Source: Capsicum annuum (taxonomy: Eukaryota; Streptophyta; Magnoliopsida; Solanales; Solanaceae). Taken from it: a stretch of DNA of 64,000 bases. Made by a program: the position numbers and the translations under genes. Under the pieces are notes generated by a model. That model did not search any database, was not told the DNA's origin, and saw only the letters and a list, made by a program, of their open reading frames with translations. The stretch is taken from NCBI RefSeq assembly GCF_002878395.1, contig NC_061114.1, forward strand, positions 168,924,883 through 168,988,882. Direction: 5' to 3'. Of the stretch, positions 43,191 through 56,193 are shown piece by piece (the stretch's first letter is position 1; each line of letters begins with the position of its first letter).

Positions 43191-45230
43191 TGTATATAGA
43201 TGCCCTCCTCAAGTTCTCCATGTAAGAATGTAGTTTTTACATCCAACTGCTCAAGCTCAAGATCATGCATGGCCACAATACCAAGCAAGGCTCGAATCGA
43301 ACTATGCTTTACAACTGGAGAAAAAACATCTGTGAAGTCAACACTTGGTACCTGACTGTAACCTTTAACAACTAGTCTTACTTTGTACCTAGCATCTTCA
43401 ACTCCCGATGTTTCTTCTTTTCTTTTAAATACCCATTTGTAATGGATAAATTTCTTATCTTTAGGCAATCTCACCAGGTCCCATGTGCCATTCTTTTGAA
43501 GTGATTCCATCTCTTCCTGTATAGCAATCATCCATTGGCCGGAATCATCACAACTATCTACCTCTGAGTAAGAAGAATGATCTTTATCGAAATCAATACC
43601 TTCTGCTACACTCAATGGATAAGCAACTAAATTAGCTTCAGCATATTTCTGAGGAGGTCTAATATCTCTTCTAGGCCTTTCCTTAGCAATAGAATATTGT
43701 GGCGCCATTGGTGGTGAAGAAGAAATAGTATCAATCTGTATCTCTGGTCTAAATTGATAAGTAGGCACTGGTGTAGGCTCAGCTCCAATTTGTAATTCAA
43801 CATGGGTGCTTGACTTTTGCTGATTCATGTCAATAAGCTCATTTGGAGGCGAAACACTAGATTCGGAGGGAGCCCAAAGCATGGCAGATTCATCAAACAC
43901 AACATCCTTGCTAATTATAACATTTTTACTTTCTGGACACCAAAGCTTATAACCTTTAACACCAGGCTTATAACCCTTAAATAAGCACTTGACAGATCTA
44001 GGTTCCAACTTTCCATTATCAATATGAGCATACGCAGGACATCCAAATATCCTCAAATCAGAATAACTAGTAGGAGTACCAGACCATACCTCTTGTGAAG
44101 TCTTTTTATCAATCGTGACTGAGGGAGAACGGTTAATAAGAAGACAAGCCGTGGAAGCAACTTCAGCCCCAAAAGACTTGGGTAAACCAACACTAGAGAG
44201 CATACAATGCACTTCTCCATTATAGTTCTATTCATTCGTTCGGCCACACTATTTTGCTGTGGAGTATGACAAACTGTCAAGTGTCTCACAATTCCTTCTG
44301 ATTTGCACAAAGCATTAAATTCACTAGAACAAAACCCTAAAATATTATTGGTCCGAAGGCATTTTGCCTGCTTCCCTGTCTGCTTTTCAATCATAGTCTT
44401 TCACTCCTTGAAAGTAGGCAACACATCATTCTTTTGCTTCAGAAAGAAAACCCAAACTTTTCTAGAATAGTCATCAATAATAGTCAACAAGTAATTAGCG
44501 CCTCCTCTAGAAGGTACTCTACCAGGACCCATAAGATCATAATGAAGGTAATCAAGTGTGCCCTTAGTTGAGTGGATGCCTTTAGTGAATCTGACTCTCT
44601 TCTTTTTCCCGAAAACGCAGTGCTTACAGAACTCCAATTTGGTAATACTCTGCCCATCAAGCAGTCCTCTCCTGCTTAGTTCAACCATCTCATTTTCATT
44701 CATATGCCCCAGACGCATATACCAAATTTTAGCAATGTCATTTTCTGATAGAGAGGAGGTAGAAATAGCTGCATCACCTGTAACAGTAGAGCCTTGCAGG
44801 ACATACAAATTTGCAAACTTTCTCTGTCCCTTCATCACAACAAGAGCACCTTTAGTATCCTTCACGACTCCACCTTCACCCGTGTACCTATAATCGTTCG
44901 AATCAAGGGTACTCAAGGAAATAAAATTTCTCTTCAGGTCTGGGACATACTGCACATCACCAATTGGTCTCACAATCCCATAGAAAATCTTGATCCTAAT
45001 TGTTCCAATACTAGCTATCTTATAAGGTGTGTTATTTCTCATCAACACAAGACCTTTAGAGACTGTTTCATATATTGTAAACCAATCTCGATTACGACAC
45101 ATATGAAATGTACAAGCTGAATCAAGAATCCAATCCTCATAGGGTTTGGAGTTACCATAAAAAACTACCAAGAGTTTTTCATCACTACCGCCATCTTTAA
45201 TAAAACTGGCTTCACCGGACTTCTCTGGTT
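43187..45230 (-). pseudogene. Copia protease, integrase and RT (5' half)
   Basis: Protease: WILDSACTFHMC near 45120, where the D-S-G triad is D-S-A. Integrase: LGHMNENEM, CKHCVFGKK (about 44620-44710), LHYDLMGPG, TIIDDYSRKVWVFFL up to a stop at 44401, then HTPQQNSVAERMNRTI near 44260. RT begins in the frame at 44212-43187: NGTWDLVRLP, YKWVFKRKEE, VDFTDVFSPVVKHSSIR, DVKTTFLHGELEE, then a stop at 43187. Domain order is normal for copia. At least three breaks prevent a full polyprotein. Confidence 0.88.
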
Positions 45231-46003
45231 AGTTTTCCTTTGGTTTTAAAGCTTCTCTTTTCTCTCTATTCTGTAACTTCCAACACTCGAATTTGACATG
45301 ACCCTTCTTCTCGTAGTAATTACAGGTTTTTTTTGTTTCTTAATTTTGACCTATTCCTGTTATCACCCCCAGAATTCGTCTCACGAGTCCTTCCTTCTCG
45401 AACAATGAGGCCATCTATTTGAGTCTCCGACCTATTCACAAGATGCTTTATCTTCTCTTTAGAGAACAACGTATCATAGACTTCATCATTCATCAGGGTA
45501 TCATGACTATATAAAATTATATCCCTAAAGGTCGTGTATGATGCAGACAGCGAACACAACAAAATCAACCCTAGATCTTCCTCATCGTACTTAACCTCCA
45601 GAGTCTCTAAATCAAAGATGATTTCCTTAAATAGAGATAGGTGATCCTCCAAGGATACACCCTCAGACATGCGATGGAAATAAAGTCGTTACTTGAGATG
45701 CAACTTACTTGTTATGCTTTTTTTCATACACAACGATTCCAGTTTCAACCACAATACAGCGACTGTGGTCTCCATCCAAACATCCTGTAGAATCTGATTG
45801 GATAAATGAAGGTGAATCTGAGATAGAGCCTTCTGATCCTTACATAGTTTGTCCTCATTCGTCCACGATGAGGGCATCTTCTCAAACCCTAATAAAGTAT
45901 CGTCCAAATTCATCTGCGTGAGCACAACCCTCATCTTAACCTGCCATAAAGAAAATTTGGTGTTGCGATCCAACAACGGAATATCATACTTTATGGTTGC
46001 CAT
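45231..46003 (-). pseudogene. Copia gag with broken frame
   Basis: It starts at 46003 (MATIKYDIPLLDRNTKFSLW). The frame runs to 45689 and resumes after a frameshift at 45670 (SLEDHLSLFKEII, YDEEDLGLILLCSLSASY) to a stop at 45320. A zinc knuckle follows (CNYYEKKGHVKFEC), whose second Cys is replaced by Tyr. Length and order are typical for this copia lineage. Confidence 0.85.
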
Positions 46004-46025
46004 CCTCGAGAAAACAATCGAGTAG

Positions 46026-46037
46026 GCTCTGATACTA
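46026..46037 (-). promoter_or_regulatory. tRNA-iMet primer binding site (copia)
   Basis: Minus-strand TAGTATCAGAGC lies three bases inside the 5' LTR and is complementary to initiator tRNA-Met except at the second position. Confidence 0.75.
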
Positions 46038-46040
46038 GTT

Positions 46041-46392
46041 TATTATGATTCGAACAGAATAAGCAAACCATAAGTAAAAGAAAACAAAAACAACACACAG
46101 ATTTACGTGAAAATCCATGTGGGAAAACCACGGGCAGAGGCAAAGGAGGTTTCACTATAATGGAGATAGAGTACAATGTGGAGAAGACTGAATTTTCTGA
46201 ATGCCCAAAACAACTCACTAAATGCACTTATATAATACGTGTATACAAATAAATCCTAGGCCAAAAACATAAAGGTCTATATTGGCTCTGTCGGCCCGAT
46301 CCCTACGCTACCGCCATTGAAAATCACCAACATAGGTCACACCGTGAAATTTTCTGGGCCGAATCAATAAAATTTGGGTCAAAACTCTAACA
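46041..46392 (-). repeat. 5' LTR of copia element
   Basis: 352 bp. The outer terminus is TGTTAGAG (minus) and the inner end is mutated to ATAATA instead of ATAACA. It matches the 3' LTR at 41586-41936 with many substitutions. Confidence 0.88.
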
Positions 46393-46612
46393 GAATCAAC
46401 TATTTTTTTTCAGTCTATTTATTGTTTCCAAAGAGTGAATGATGTAAGCCTAACATTAGTGGTAGTTTGCTACACAGAATGGGGTAATTAGGGATATTCA
46501 TGAGGTGGCATATCTCATGGAATTGTTTTATTTCATCTTTTATATGGGATAATAATTTAATCATTTTAGTACAAATAGTGGGATAAAATAGTCAAGGGAC
46601 TAGATAATATTT

Positions 46613-47656
46613 GAGGTCGTTTGATTTGAATACAAGTTATGTTGAGATTAATTATAATGGGATAAGTTATGATAGGATTAATTATATTGGAATTATTTCT
46701 TATTGAGTATTTGATTTGTTGTATTTAAACTGATATGCATTGTATAATTTCTAAGAATAAGTTAATTGATTACAAAATTACCCTCCACCTTATTTAACAG
46801 TTTTTATATAATTTATTTTTAAACTTTAAATATTCATTCTTAAAAATAAAACTTCGATCTTATTTGGATTTTTTTATGTGTGTGTGCCTTCCCATGATTA
46901 TGTCGTGTATATTTAAAAATAAAGTTTTCATCTTATTCAACTTAAATATTTTTGTGTATACCTTCCTATGATTATGCCGTGTTTGTTTGAAAATAAATCT
47001 CACATCTTATATAGTTTGAAATAAAACTTCCAGTTTAAATTTATTAAAGTAAAAAAGAATTTATTGTGTATGTCACTTAATTTAAAAATATATCACTCAT
47101 ACGATATAAAATATTAAAATTCATTTTAATTTATATATATATATATATATTATCAATTTTGAAGTGATTAAAAAATAATTTAATTTAAAATATGTAAATC
47201 AACAATGAAGTCAACGTTTTTATTATTCTTATGAGAAATTAAAATATATAAATAAACAATAATAATTAGTCAAACAAATTCAACATCTAATATATTCATA
47301 AATAAAAAATATATTTATATAGTATAATTTTTTTTAATAAAAATTATGAAGATTTATCATAAAATAACGAGTCGTGGAGGTTGTGAATGTTATTATAAAT
47401 GGTATTAAAAATATTATGAATATGCATGAATGTGAAAAGTGATTATAAAAAGAATTGTGGGGTATTTTTATTATTTTAATTACGTTATCCAAGATTAACT
47501 TATCCTAGGATTGCTATACCACCAGAAGGGATGAATAACTTATCCCGATACTAATTAATAATTCTGATATAAGTTATTCAACCAAACAAAAAAATATGAG
47601 GCATTAACATTTTATCCGGTAATTATTTATTCTTATCCCTCACACTAAACGATCCC
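46613..47656. mobile_element. PIF/Harbinger-like TIR element
   Basis: Left GAGGTCGTTTGATTT and right AAACGATCCC (ending 47656) are inverted, and both subterminal regions hold gggataagttat-type motifs or their complements. TTA follows the right end and TTT precedes the left end, weakly consistent with a 3-bp TTA/TAA duplication. The interior is very AT-rich, includes an (AT)n run near 47140-47160, and has no ORF. Confidence 0.55.
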
Positions 47657-48479
47657 TTAATACCGAACATGAAAAAATAAAATTAATCCCAAATTTTATT
47701 TCAAAATCATTTTCCTTATCCCTTCTACCAAACTACCCCTAAAAACATCAATAAAGCAACGACAAAGAAGACAGGATGATACCCACTTGCTTTCTTTTTC
47801 GCGTTCAAATCTAATACTTTCTCCGTTTAAAAACGAATGATCTATTTTTCTTTTTAATCTGCTTAAAAAAGAATGATTCCTTTTCTTTTTTGGTAATAAT
47901 TTACTTTCCATGTGACATGTTTAGGACCAAAAGATTAAGGGGTATTTGATACGTTTGACATAACTTTAATTTAAAGCCACAAGATTCAGTAGCATAATTG
48001 CTCATGCTCTCTATTGGGGCCAGTCTGTCTGTCCTTCCTTCAAAACCGTGTGCTTGACTAGTATTTGTTTCGTGCCAGCTCTCTAGTCTTACAAGTCCTG
48101 TGTAGCATTACAAACAAACCAGCAAAGTAAGATAATATAGAACTCATCTTAGTTTATCTGATGCTTTTAACAAATTTTTATTTTCTATATCACTTGATAG
48201 TTGATCCAAGGTTTATAATCAAAATTAGTTCATATTTATAGATTGTACTTTTTTTTTCTTTCTTCTTAATAACTCACAATTTTATTAATCACCATTGAAC
48301 ATTACTAATCTATAGCTACACTAACACAGTATGCTAATCTCCAATCAAGAATCAGAAAGAACAAAGCGGAATCAGGGTAGAGGCTCCTGAATCGAAGCAC
48401 ACTACCTGCTCAACTAAGCTAGACATCAAGAAAACAAGCTAACACAATCTCATCTCCAGCTACATCTTCCACGAATGAA
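47657..48479. other. Intergenic with possible MITE debris
   Basis: 47815-47985 contains ctccgtttaaaaacgaatga and a second, similar phrase, as in decayed Stowaway-type MITEs, but no matching far end was found. The rest shows no ORF or repeat. LINE 3' sequence begins somewhere around 48340-48480. Confidence 0.35.
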
Positions 48480-50181
48480 TTAGAGGCTGGGCTTTAAGAG
48501 GAGCTCGTAGAGTACAAATGTATGCTAGTTCCCTAGCAATAGCTTCTGTATTCCTTCCTCAATTTTCATGCAGCCTTTGATTTCTCACAGTCCATAAAAC
48601 ATGACAAGTTTCTATAAAAATCATTCGAAATAATTGAGCAGCTCGGATTTTCCTTTGCCATGAAGCAACAACCAAGTCATATGTCGGTTCCATGTTGATG
48701 TCGCTAGACTCTGTTTGCGCATCTACTTTAACAGTTTCTCCCATAATTCCCTCATAACTGTTCATTCCACCGAAATGTGAGTCCTAGAATCCCTTGAAAC
48801 TTTGCATAAGGAACATACAGTCTGCAACTTCAATTCCCCATTTAATGCAACTTTGCATAAGCACATAGAGTCTGCATCAATCTCCCATTTAATGAGCCTG
48901 TCCATTTCCAACAACTTACCATGACAGCATAACCACATTGTAAACACGACCTCAGGTCTAGCTGCATTCTGAAATATTAAGGTTTTCCATGAAACTCTAG
49001 GAAGATCACCAATCAACTCGAATAGACCTTTCTAGTAAAACTCTGTTGCCTATGATCAGTGGTAAAACTTACTGAAATCCAACTTCTTCTGACTTCTATA
49101 ACTTTCCTTACCAGCCAACTTGCTTGCTGTGGTATAGGCATTATGTGTTCCCTCTATTATAATAGGAATGAATCCATTTATCCACAATTTGTCTTCCTTG
49201 TGAGCTAAATCCCAACTACTCTTAGAGATAATAGCTTTCTTCTAGAGTTTTAGGTTTGTGAGATTAAGACCACTACAAGATCTAGGTGTACACAACTTAT
49301 CCCATGTAACAATTGTCTTCTTAGTATTAGTATTCACCCCTGACCACATATAACTTCTGCGGTAACTTCCAATAGATTTAAGGACTTTGGCTGGAAGGAT
49401 AAAGAACTAAGCCCAATAGGCCTGAATACCAAAGAACACTGATTGGACCAATTGTATTCTACCAGCATAAGAAAGCTTTCTAGCACTCCAAGTAGAAATT
49501 CGACCAACTATTTTCTTTATTAGAGGCTGCCATTGCAAATCAGTAAGCTTCTTAGTTAATAAGGGGATACCAAGATATATAAAAGGCAACTCTCCTAGTG
49601 TATACCCAAGATGCTGAAGAATGTTGTCTTGAACCACTTGTGTAACCCCAATAAAGTAGACTGTACTCTTGTCCGTGTTAGCCTACAATCCAGAAGCTTG
49701 AGAGAAGATATGAAACAATAACTAATAGCCTAAACTGAAGACAAATCACCTCTAAGGATCAATAAAAGGCCATCTCCAAAAGATAAATGAGTAAGATGCA
49801 ACCTGGAACACTTTGGATGTTGCTTAAATGTCTGCTCATGTTGTAGTTATAGCAAAGTCCTACTTAACTGTTCCAATAATAATAGCAAATAAGTAAGGAG
49901 AAACAGGACCTCCTTATCTCAACCTTATGTCAACACTAAAATGAGGTGTGGGCTCTCTATTAACTATAACTGAATAATTCATAGTTTGAACACATTCAAG
50001 AATCTAGTTGATAAACCTCTCTGGGAATTTCAATTCTTCTAATACTTGCTCAAAAAGTCCCCATTCTACTGAGTCATAAGCATTCTTCAAGTCTATCTTG
50101 ATTATACATCTTGGTGAGATGTGTTTCCTGGTGTATCCTTTGATATGCTAATGAGCAATGATGATGTTATAAGCAATTTTA
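48480..50181 (-). pseudogene. L1-type LINE: RT core, thumb and zf-RVT
   Basis: From 50181 downward the minus strand encodes IIIAH.HIKGYTRKHISPR, KIDLKNAYDSVEW (about 50080-50110), FPERFINWILECV, a decayed FADD region, then LGELPFIYLGIPLLTKKL, WQPLIKKIVGRISTWSARKLSYAGRIQLVQ (49637-49407). A zf-RVT domain at 49016-48762 follows (SWKTLIFQNAARPEVVFTMW) and then a tail. Numerous stops. It joins directly to the RT N-terminal part at 52169-52373 once the solo LTR is removed. Confidence 0.85.
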
Positions 50182-52168
50182 CTTTCACGAACCGAGTCGA
50201 GATCCTCGTCGTGACGGGCATCTCAAACCAATGAGGCTTGAGATGACCCCTTATCATTTCATCATAAGCATAGTCATAAAGAAAGTGCAGAATTAAGACC
50301 ATAAAATATGAAGTGCAAAAACAGGAATGATTCAAAACCCAAGTCTTGAAATGTGAAATAAAATATTTGACTAAGTTAGTCTATGAAGCCTCTAATTAAA
50401 TGAGTGCATATCCTATGTTGGGAATGGGCTCAAAAAATATTATAAAACTTAAATAAACCATGTCTAACTGAAAGAAATAAACACAATCCTCTGAAATATG
50501 GATGACTCACTACTTGCTAGATGCCATCCTGAGTGAAATCCTAATGCTGAATTGGATTACGGAGATGAGCTTCGAAACCTACATCATGAAAGGATGTAGT
50601 GTGTGGTCAGTACGATGAGTAATGGCATGCAACCCAGTGGACGGCAACCAAAGTAGTTTATAAATAGTTTATAAAATTCATATCATAAACTCATAATAAA
50701 GTTAATATTAAGTAAGTGACTTAAAGCATGAAAGAAAAGTAATCACTTGAAAACCTTTAATTCTGAACTATGTAGTTTACACCGACATTAAGTAACCTAT
50801 GAACTATATGGGTCCAGTTAATACCTAACTAGTAGGGCTCCAGTCTATGCTAGCTGCATGGATGAGGCAACCATCATTAGTCCATCATAGCATTAACATA
50901 TACCTCTGTTTTAAGCAACCATACAACGACTATCTATTTTTTAGGATAGACATCTCTACATCGGTAAACACAGTTTTAGGTATTTTTCACAAGGACTACA
51001 CTTTCTCGGTGAAACTACATACTTCTCTTTAAGCCCTATTAAAATATTTTTCATCACATTTATCATGGAGTCTTTTATTAAGACATTCATATTTGGTATC
51101 ATCATACCAAGACATGCAACGCACCCATATAAACATTTTGATTCTCAATTCCCGCCTTTAAAAATCATGTACAAATCATAACTGAATTTTTCATTATAGT
51201 TTCAAACCATTTTAATAACACGTTACCTTGAATAATATAAAGGATAGAGAAAAACATGAATATTCCTTATGCAATTCAAAATTTGTAAGAGACTTTATAG
51301 TCATGGCTTAAACATTCATCCATTTAATATTCAATTTTAAGACATAAAGCTTCGTTATATTCAAATAACAATTGTAGTCTCAAAATTCCAAAATAAAGAT
51401 TTAATCATCCATTCATAAGGAAGAGGAATGTTATAGAAAGCTTTTCAAAACAAAATCCTTAATCCCAGCTTGAACCCCTCAACCAAAAAAATACTTAAAT
51501 AATAATTAAATTCACACGTTATAAAAGCATATGAAGAAGGGTGTGTTCAACATACCTTTTAGATGGAAAAAATTTGAGTAATCTTGAATTTAAGCCTTAA
51601 ATCTTGAATCCTAGGTGTTCTTGCTTCTTAGAATATTTTAGGGAAGGAGGAAGCGATTTATAATCATATTTCTCTTGAAAATAAGCATAACTGATTGTTG
51701 AAAAGGCGTTTTAAGTATGTAAGGGTACGACCTCACAAGGGAAATAACTAGAATTCCCCTGAGTTGACCCTAAAAATTTTCTCACAATCAAGTTTTCATG
51801 ACTTAGTCCACGGGTCATGGAAGCTTTCATGGTCTGTGAACTCAAGTCGTGAAAATCAGAAGGATTTTGTAACTTTCAGGAACAGGTGCACTACTTTTTC
51901 TACAAGTCGTGGAACCCGTCATGATTCATGAGCACAAATACTGAAAACCAGAAATTTATCCACTGATCATGGGAGCTTTTCCACTGAATGTCGAAACTTT
52001 TACACTTATCATGGAAACTCTCCACTGATCTTGGAAACTTTCCCACTGATCGCGAAAGCTTCAATCAATCATGAACCAGATTCGTGAAAACCTGGAAACT
52101 AGATTTTTTAGCCTAAATTTATACTAAATTGGATGCACGAAGGTTCTAAAATATTTTGGGGTGTTACA
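50182..52168 (-). repeat. Solo gypsy LTR inside LINE RT
   Basis: This 1987-bp block starts on the minus strand with TGTAACACCCC (ending at 52168) and contains no ORF. It is flanked by TTTA (50178-50181 and 52169-52172); removing one copy restores the reading PRNKIAYNIII of the LINE. TGTAACACCCC is a common start of plant gypsy LTRs, so a solo LTR left by recombination fits best. The right third (51780-52080) has short imperfect repeats built on 'cactgatcatggaaactt'. Confidence 0.75.
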
Positions 52169-52373
52169 TTTATTCCTAGGAATAAATCCTGCCTGTGAAT
52201 CATAAATAAAGCCACTCATAATGTTGTACATTCTAGTTGCTAACACCTTAGAAATGAGCTTATTAGGCTAGTACAACATGCAATTGGCAGAAACACCTTG
52301 AAATTTTTAGTATCAGTAGTTTTTGGAACCAAGGTTATAACAATATAGTTTGTGGCTTTGTAAAGACTTCCAG
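52169..52373 (-). pseudogene. LINE RT N-terminal part
   Basis: The minus strand encodes VITLVPKTTDTKNFK, FLPIACCTSL and after a frame change QAGFIP, the start of the LINE RT domain. The left end joins the RT core at 50181. The right end is cut by the LTR of element C at 52374, so the endonuclease is missing. Confidence 0.8.
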
Positions 52374-53273
52374 TGGTACAAGAAAGACCACGGAAGGAAC
52401 AAGAACTACATAAAATAGTCCAAAAATTGAGAGCAACCCGAGGACCCTTTTGAGTTCTAGTTTTAGCCAATAACAACAACACAAGTATCATGAGTTTACA
52501 AGGTGTTTTAACACCAAAACAACAACAATACAATAAGAACAAGATGAATACAATGAACACAAGATTCGGATTTAACAAGAACAAACGATTACAAGATACA
52601 AACACACAATTGCAAGAAAGGTAAAAATAGATAGTGAGACATAGATTATTACAAAAATTAGGAACTAAAGAGTATATTAAACTCAAAAACCCCTAATGAA
52701 TGTAACAACAACACCACACTCTTACGGTGACTGCTAAGGAAATTAACTCACTCAAGATTCACCGTTTCCAAGCAAAGAACAATATTGGCTTTTCAAGCCC
52801 TAAAGTACAATGGCTAATCCAAGCCTTAACTAAGAACTACACTAAGGTGGTCTACTCTCAAGAGAGGGGATTTTCAATGTCTCATATTTTCATCATTAAA
52901 CAACTATCAAGAGAAGACCTAAAATGTCCTATTTATAGTGCATTACAAAAGGAGACAAAATGACTACACTACCCTTAATGATAGGGGTGGCCATGGAGTG
53001 CATTTTGGGCAAAGTGAAGGAACCAAAAAGTCCTCAATGAAGATGACTCTAAAACTGTGAGCCATTAAGTGTCTAAAGCCGCGAGTCCTCACGTCTTCAA
53101 TGCTCCAAGCAATTTTCCACTCTTGTCCTTGATGTATGGTATGCTCAATGATAGGCTTAAAATGCATCTTCCATGTATGTTCTCTTATCCTCGAGGTGGA
53201 CAAGTCTTGAGCCTCTATGTGTTGGCCTCCAAAGATGTCATCAAAAGATAAGATGACTATTTGTCCCGTATCA
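52374..53273 (-). repeat. 3' LTR of element C (subfamily 1)
   Basis: The right border gtatca ends at 53273 and the left border is TGGTACAAG at 52374 (TGATACAAG in copy A). Length is 900 bp. It closely matches 8902-9809 and 26769-27678. It is inserted in LINE RT sequence on its left. Confidence 0.8.
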
Positions 53274-53274
53274 T

Positions 53275-56193
53275 CCTCCTCTTCTTGAAAAAGGATTCTA
53301 CCTTAAATCCAAACCTTGCAAGACTGAAGAGAGGACAAACAAATACAAACTCCTCCTAGCATGAGAGTTAGGGTTAACACAACAAATTATTTCAATATGC
53401 CAAGGTTGCACATATTTACAATATAACCAAGGATCCTTTGAATGAAATTTTAAAAACTCAATGAAAGATGTACAGAGGATTTGGTTATGGGATTCACCAA
53501 GAGTGACACTTCGCTTGTCATGTGGAAAAAGCAACAAGTTGGGTGCACCGACATCAGCATTTCTACATTTGGCACGAGGTCAAACAGGAAGAGTGGCCAT
53601 AGGCACAGGTCTAGACAACACTCCGCTTTTCCGTGGTCTCTACCCAAACTAAACGGCATACTTTCTACAATTGCATACATATTATCCAAAGCTAATAAAG
53701 AGTAGAGAAAAGTATCACTCAAGTTGACTTCTACTAAGGTGTCCTCATGTGTGTACTCACTACTAGTTTTCTAATCATCACCATGAGTACTCTCAACAAT
53801 AAAGTCACACAAAGTAGAAGGAGAAGTAGTTTTCAAGACTACACATTCCTTGCCCTTAAGAGTACTCTCATCTTTAAAGAAGAGATTTCCATCTTTAAGA
53901 GAAATGTTATCACACCATAGTGGGTTAGCATATAGGCTATAAATTCCAAGGCAAGCTATACCATCATTTTCACCATTAGGTTTATTGGGAGTGTTTATAT
54001 CATTTTCAAACAAGACATTATACCTAAAGAGAGCATGATCTATTTCACGAATGGATTCAGAACAAACACGTTCATCACTCTCTAAAAGATCAATATCAAG
54101 TTTCAAAGAGATTTCAAGCACAAGATTATCCCAAGAATAGTTCTTGGGTTCACTCCCATTTTGTTGACCAATATTTAATACTTCGCTAACTTGAGTTCTA
54201 TTAAGCACATCACACATAACCTCAAGTGGCGGGCATGTTTCACACATAAGTTTATCAACACCAATTACATAAGACGATGTACTTTTGTTCAACATATTGG
54301 CTTCAAAACTAGGTGGACATAAATTTCCCTTACAAGAAGAGTCAATTTCGTCATTAATAGGATCAACTAGTGTATCCACACTCACAATATGTACATTATC
54401 AACAAGAGGCAAAAAATCATTAGGCTCACAAGTAAGTAAGCTACAACTCATACTCAATGGGATACTAGTCGCACAATTATTAGTCACACGCGCCAAAGTG
54501 CAAGAGTTAGCTATTTTACCTTAAAGATCTTGGGTAGATTCCTCTTTGCCATGGTGTGAAGGTTCTTTACAATCTTGGGCTACAACTTCTCTTCATTCTT
54601 TCTCTCCTTCACTTTCCATGTTGGTACCTACACAAATGTCCTTAGAAATAGAAGGACAAACATCGTTAGCACGGTTTGGTGGTAATCCCCTCACTTTGCT
54701 CCACACAAAACCACTCTCGGATTACCACCTTGCACACACTTACTTCTCTCAATCTTTGTTCTCTCTTTATCATTTGAATTAGAGTAGTGAACACTTCTCT
54801 TTGCCTCCCAGGAAGAATGTACGTTACGAGGTGGTTTCCCCATCGATCTCTTATAATATTAGGCTAATCTTGCATATTTGGAACCTTATGTTGTGCAAAC
54901 CAATTGGCACCTAAGCATACATGACCATAAGTCAAGGGAAGAATATCACACCATACCTCCTCATACATAATGGGCTACTAGCCACACAATTATCATTCAC
55001 ACACACCAAAGTGTAAGATTTAGCTATTTACCTTGAAGTTCTTGAGTAGACTTTCCTTTGCTTTGTTGTGAAGGTCCTCCACAAGCTTGGGAAGCAAATC
55101 GACATTTCTCTCCTTCGCTTGCCATGTCGGTACCTACACAAATGTCCTTAGAAATAGAAGGACAAACAATGTTAGCTTGGTTTGGTGGCAATCCTCTCAC
55201 TTCGCTCCACATAACCTCTCCTTTTCCACTCTTGAGTTACCACCTTGCACACTCTTACTCTTCTCAATCTTTTGTCTCTTATCATCATTCATATTGGAGT
55301 TGGTGAGCGCTTCTCTTTGCGGTTCAAGTAGAATGTACGTTACGAGGTGATTTCCCCATTGGTCTCTTACAATATTAGGCCAATTTTGCATATTCAAAAC
55401 TTTATGTTGTGCAAACCAATCGGCACCCAAGATCACATGGCCGTAGTTTAAGGGAAAAAAATCATACCACACCTTCTCATGGTAATCACATTAGGAGAAG
55501 ACAACCCTACCCTCTTGGTAACCTTAAACCTATCCGAAAGTATGGAACAAGTAAAGGCTCTTGAAACAACCCCAAGTAGTCAACCATGGATGGGAGGATG
55601 TAGTTTCTATAGTACCCATCATTTAACAAAACGAGGCATCCCGGTATCCCACAAATGGTCACCTTTCTGGAGTGTACACTTCTTCTCGGATCAACATTGT
55701 AAGGCACATGATTACCCGTCAGTTTTAGAGATGCATACCCTTTTCTTCCCTTGGGATAACCTCTACTATAGCTAGGATAAGCATTCACACAATGTCGATC
55801 TTGATAAGAAGTACTACAAGGTGAAGAAAATACATTTTCACACTTCTCAGGTTTACTCTCATCATAGCTCTCATAAGCTTTGCGAATGAAAGGGTTATAC
55901 CTAAAACCAAATCTAGGTTCAGAGTGGGAAGTGTAAGACTCCTCACATGCCCTAATGTTATCATAAGAACCATCACGAGGTCCTACATCATCTCCAAATT
56001 CACCATAAGCACTAGGTACTTCATTCCCCTCATTTTCTCCCAAAAAACCGTGTCCCTTAAATCTGCCCAAGTTTTTATCATGGCTATTTTCATGGCCTCC
56101 GCAATCTCCCTCAACTTCGTAGCCATAAAACCCCTCACTAAAATCATAGTCTCCCATGTTGTAGTCACAATAATTCCCGTCTATCGAAGACAT
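53275..56193 (-). pseudogene. RT-less retrotransposon polyprotein, copy C
   Basis: It starts MSSIDGNYCD at 56193 and parallels copy A throughout: acidic Tyr/Gly-rich N-terminus, Ser/Tyr/Pro segment, retropepsin-like part (KVTICGIPGC, Asp in LLNDGYYRN, PSMVDYLGL, then YGHVILGADWFAQH near 55390-55450), linker, the acidic Cys-containing domain (open at 54496-53771) and the C-terminal part (53722-53298, LGESHNQIL, FHSKDPWL). Position for position it shares most residues with copy A, so the sequence was under selection before both decayed. Frame breaks occur near 55510, 55190, 54500 and 53770. A 514-bp tandem duplication repeats the linker. Confidence 0.65.
54448..55476 (-). repeat. Two ~514-bp tandem copies in element C
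   Basis: 54448-54960 and 54961-55476 are direct copies. Each runs from tcatac/tcatacataatggg, through aagtgcaagagttagctat, the 'ctttgccatggtgtgaagg' region and 'gcaaaccaattggcacc', to the 'ccacacctt'-type end. Element A has a single copy (about 10996-11507). The copies differ at many positions, so the duplication is not recent. Junction homology is short (tcat). Confidence 0.75.

Larger units (their letters stand above)
41586..46392 (-). mobile_element. Ty1/copia retrotransposon with both LTRs
   Basis: This is a complete structure on the minus strand: 5' LTR 46041-46392, PBS, gag, protease, integrase, RT, RNase H, polypurine tract, 3' LTR 41586-41936. Length is 4.8 kb. The flanks gaatt (41581-41585) and gaatc (46393-46397) form a 5-bp target duplication with one mismatch. 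By eye the LTRs differ by roughly 10-15% including small indels, so the insertion is old. The coding region is broken in several places. Confidence 0.9.
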
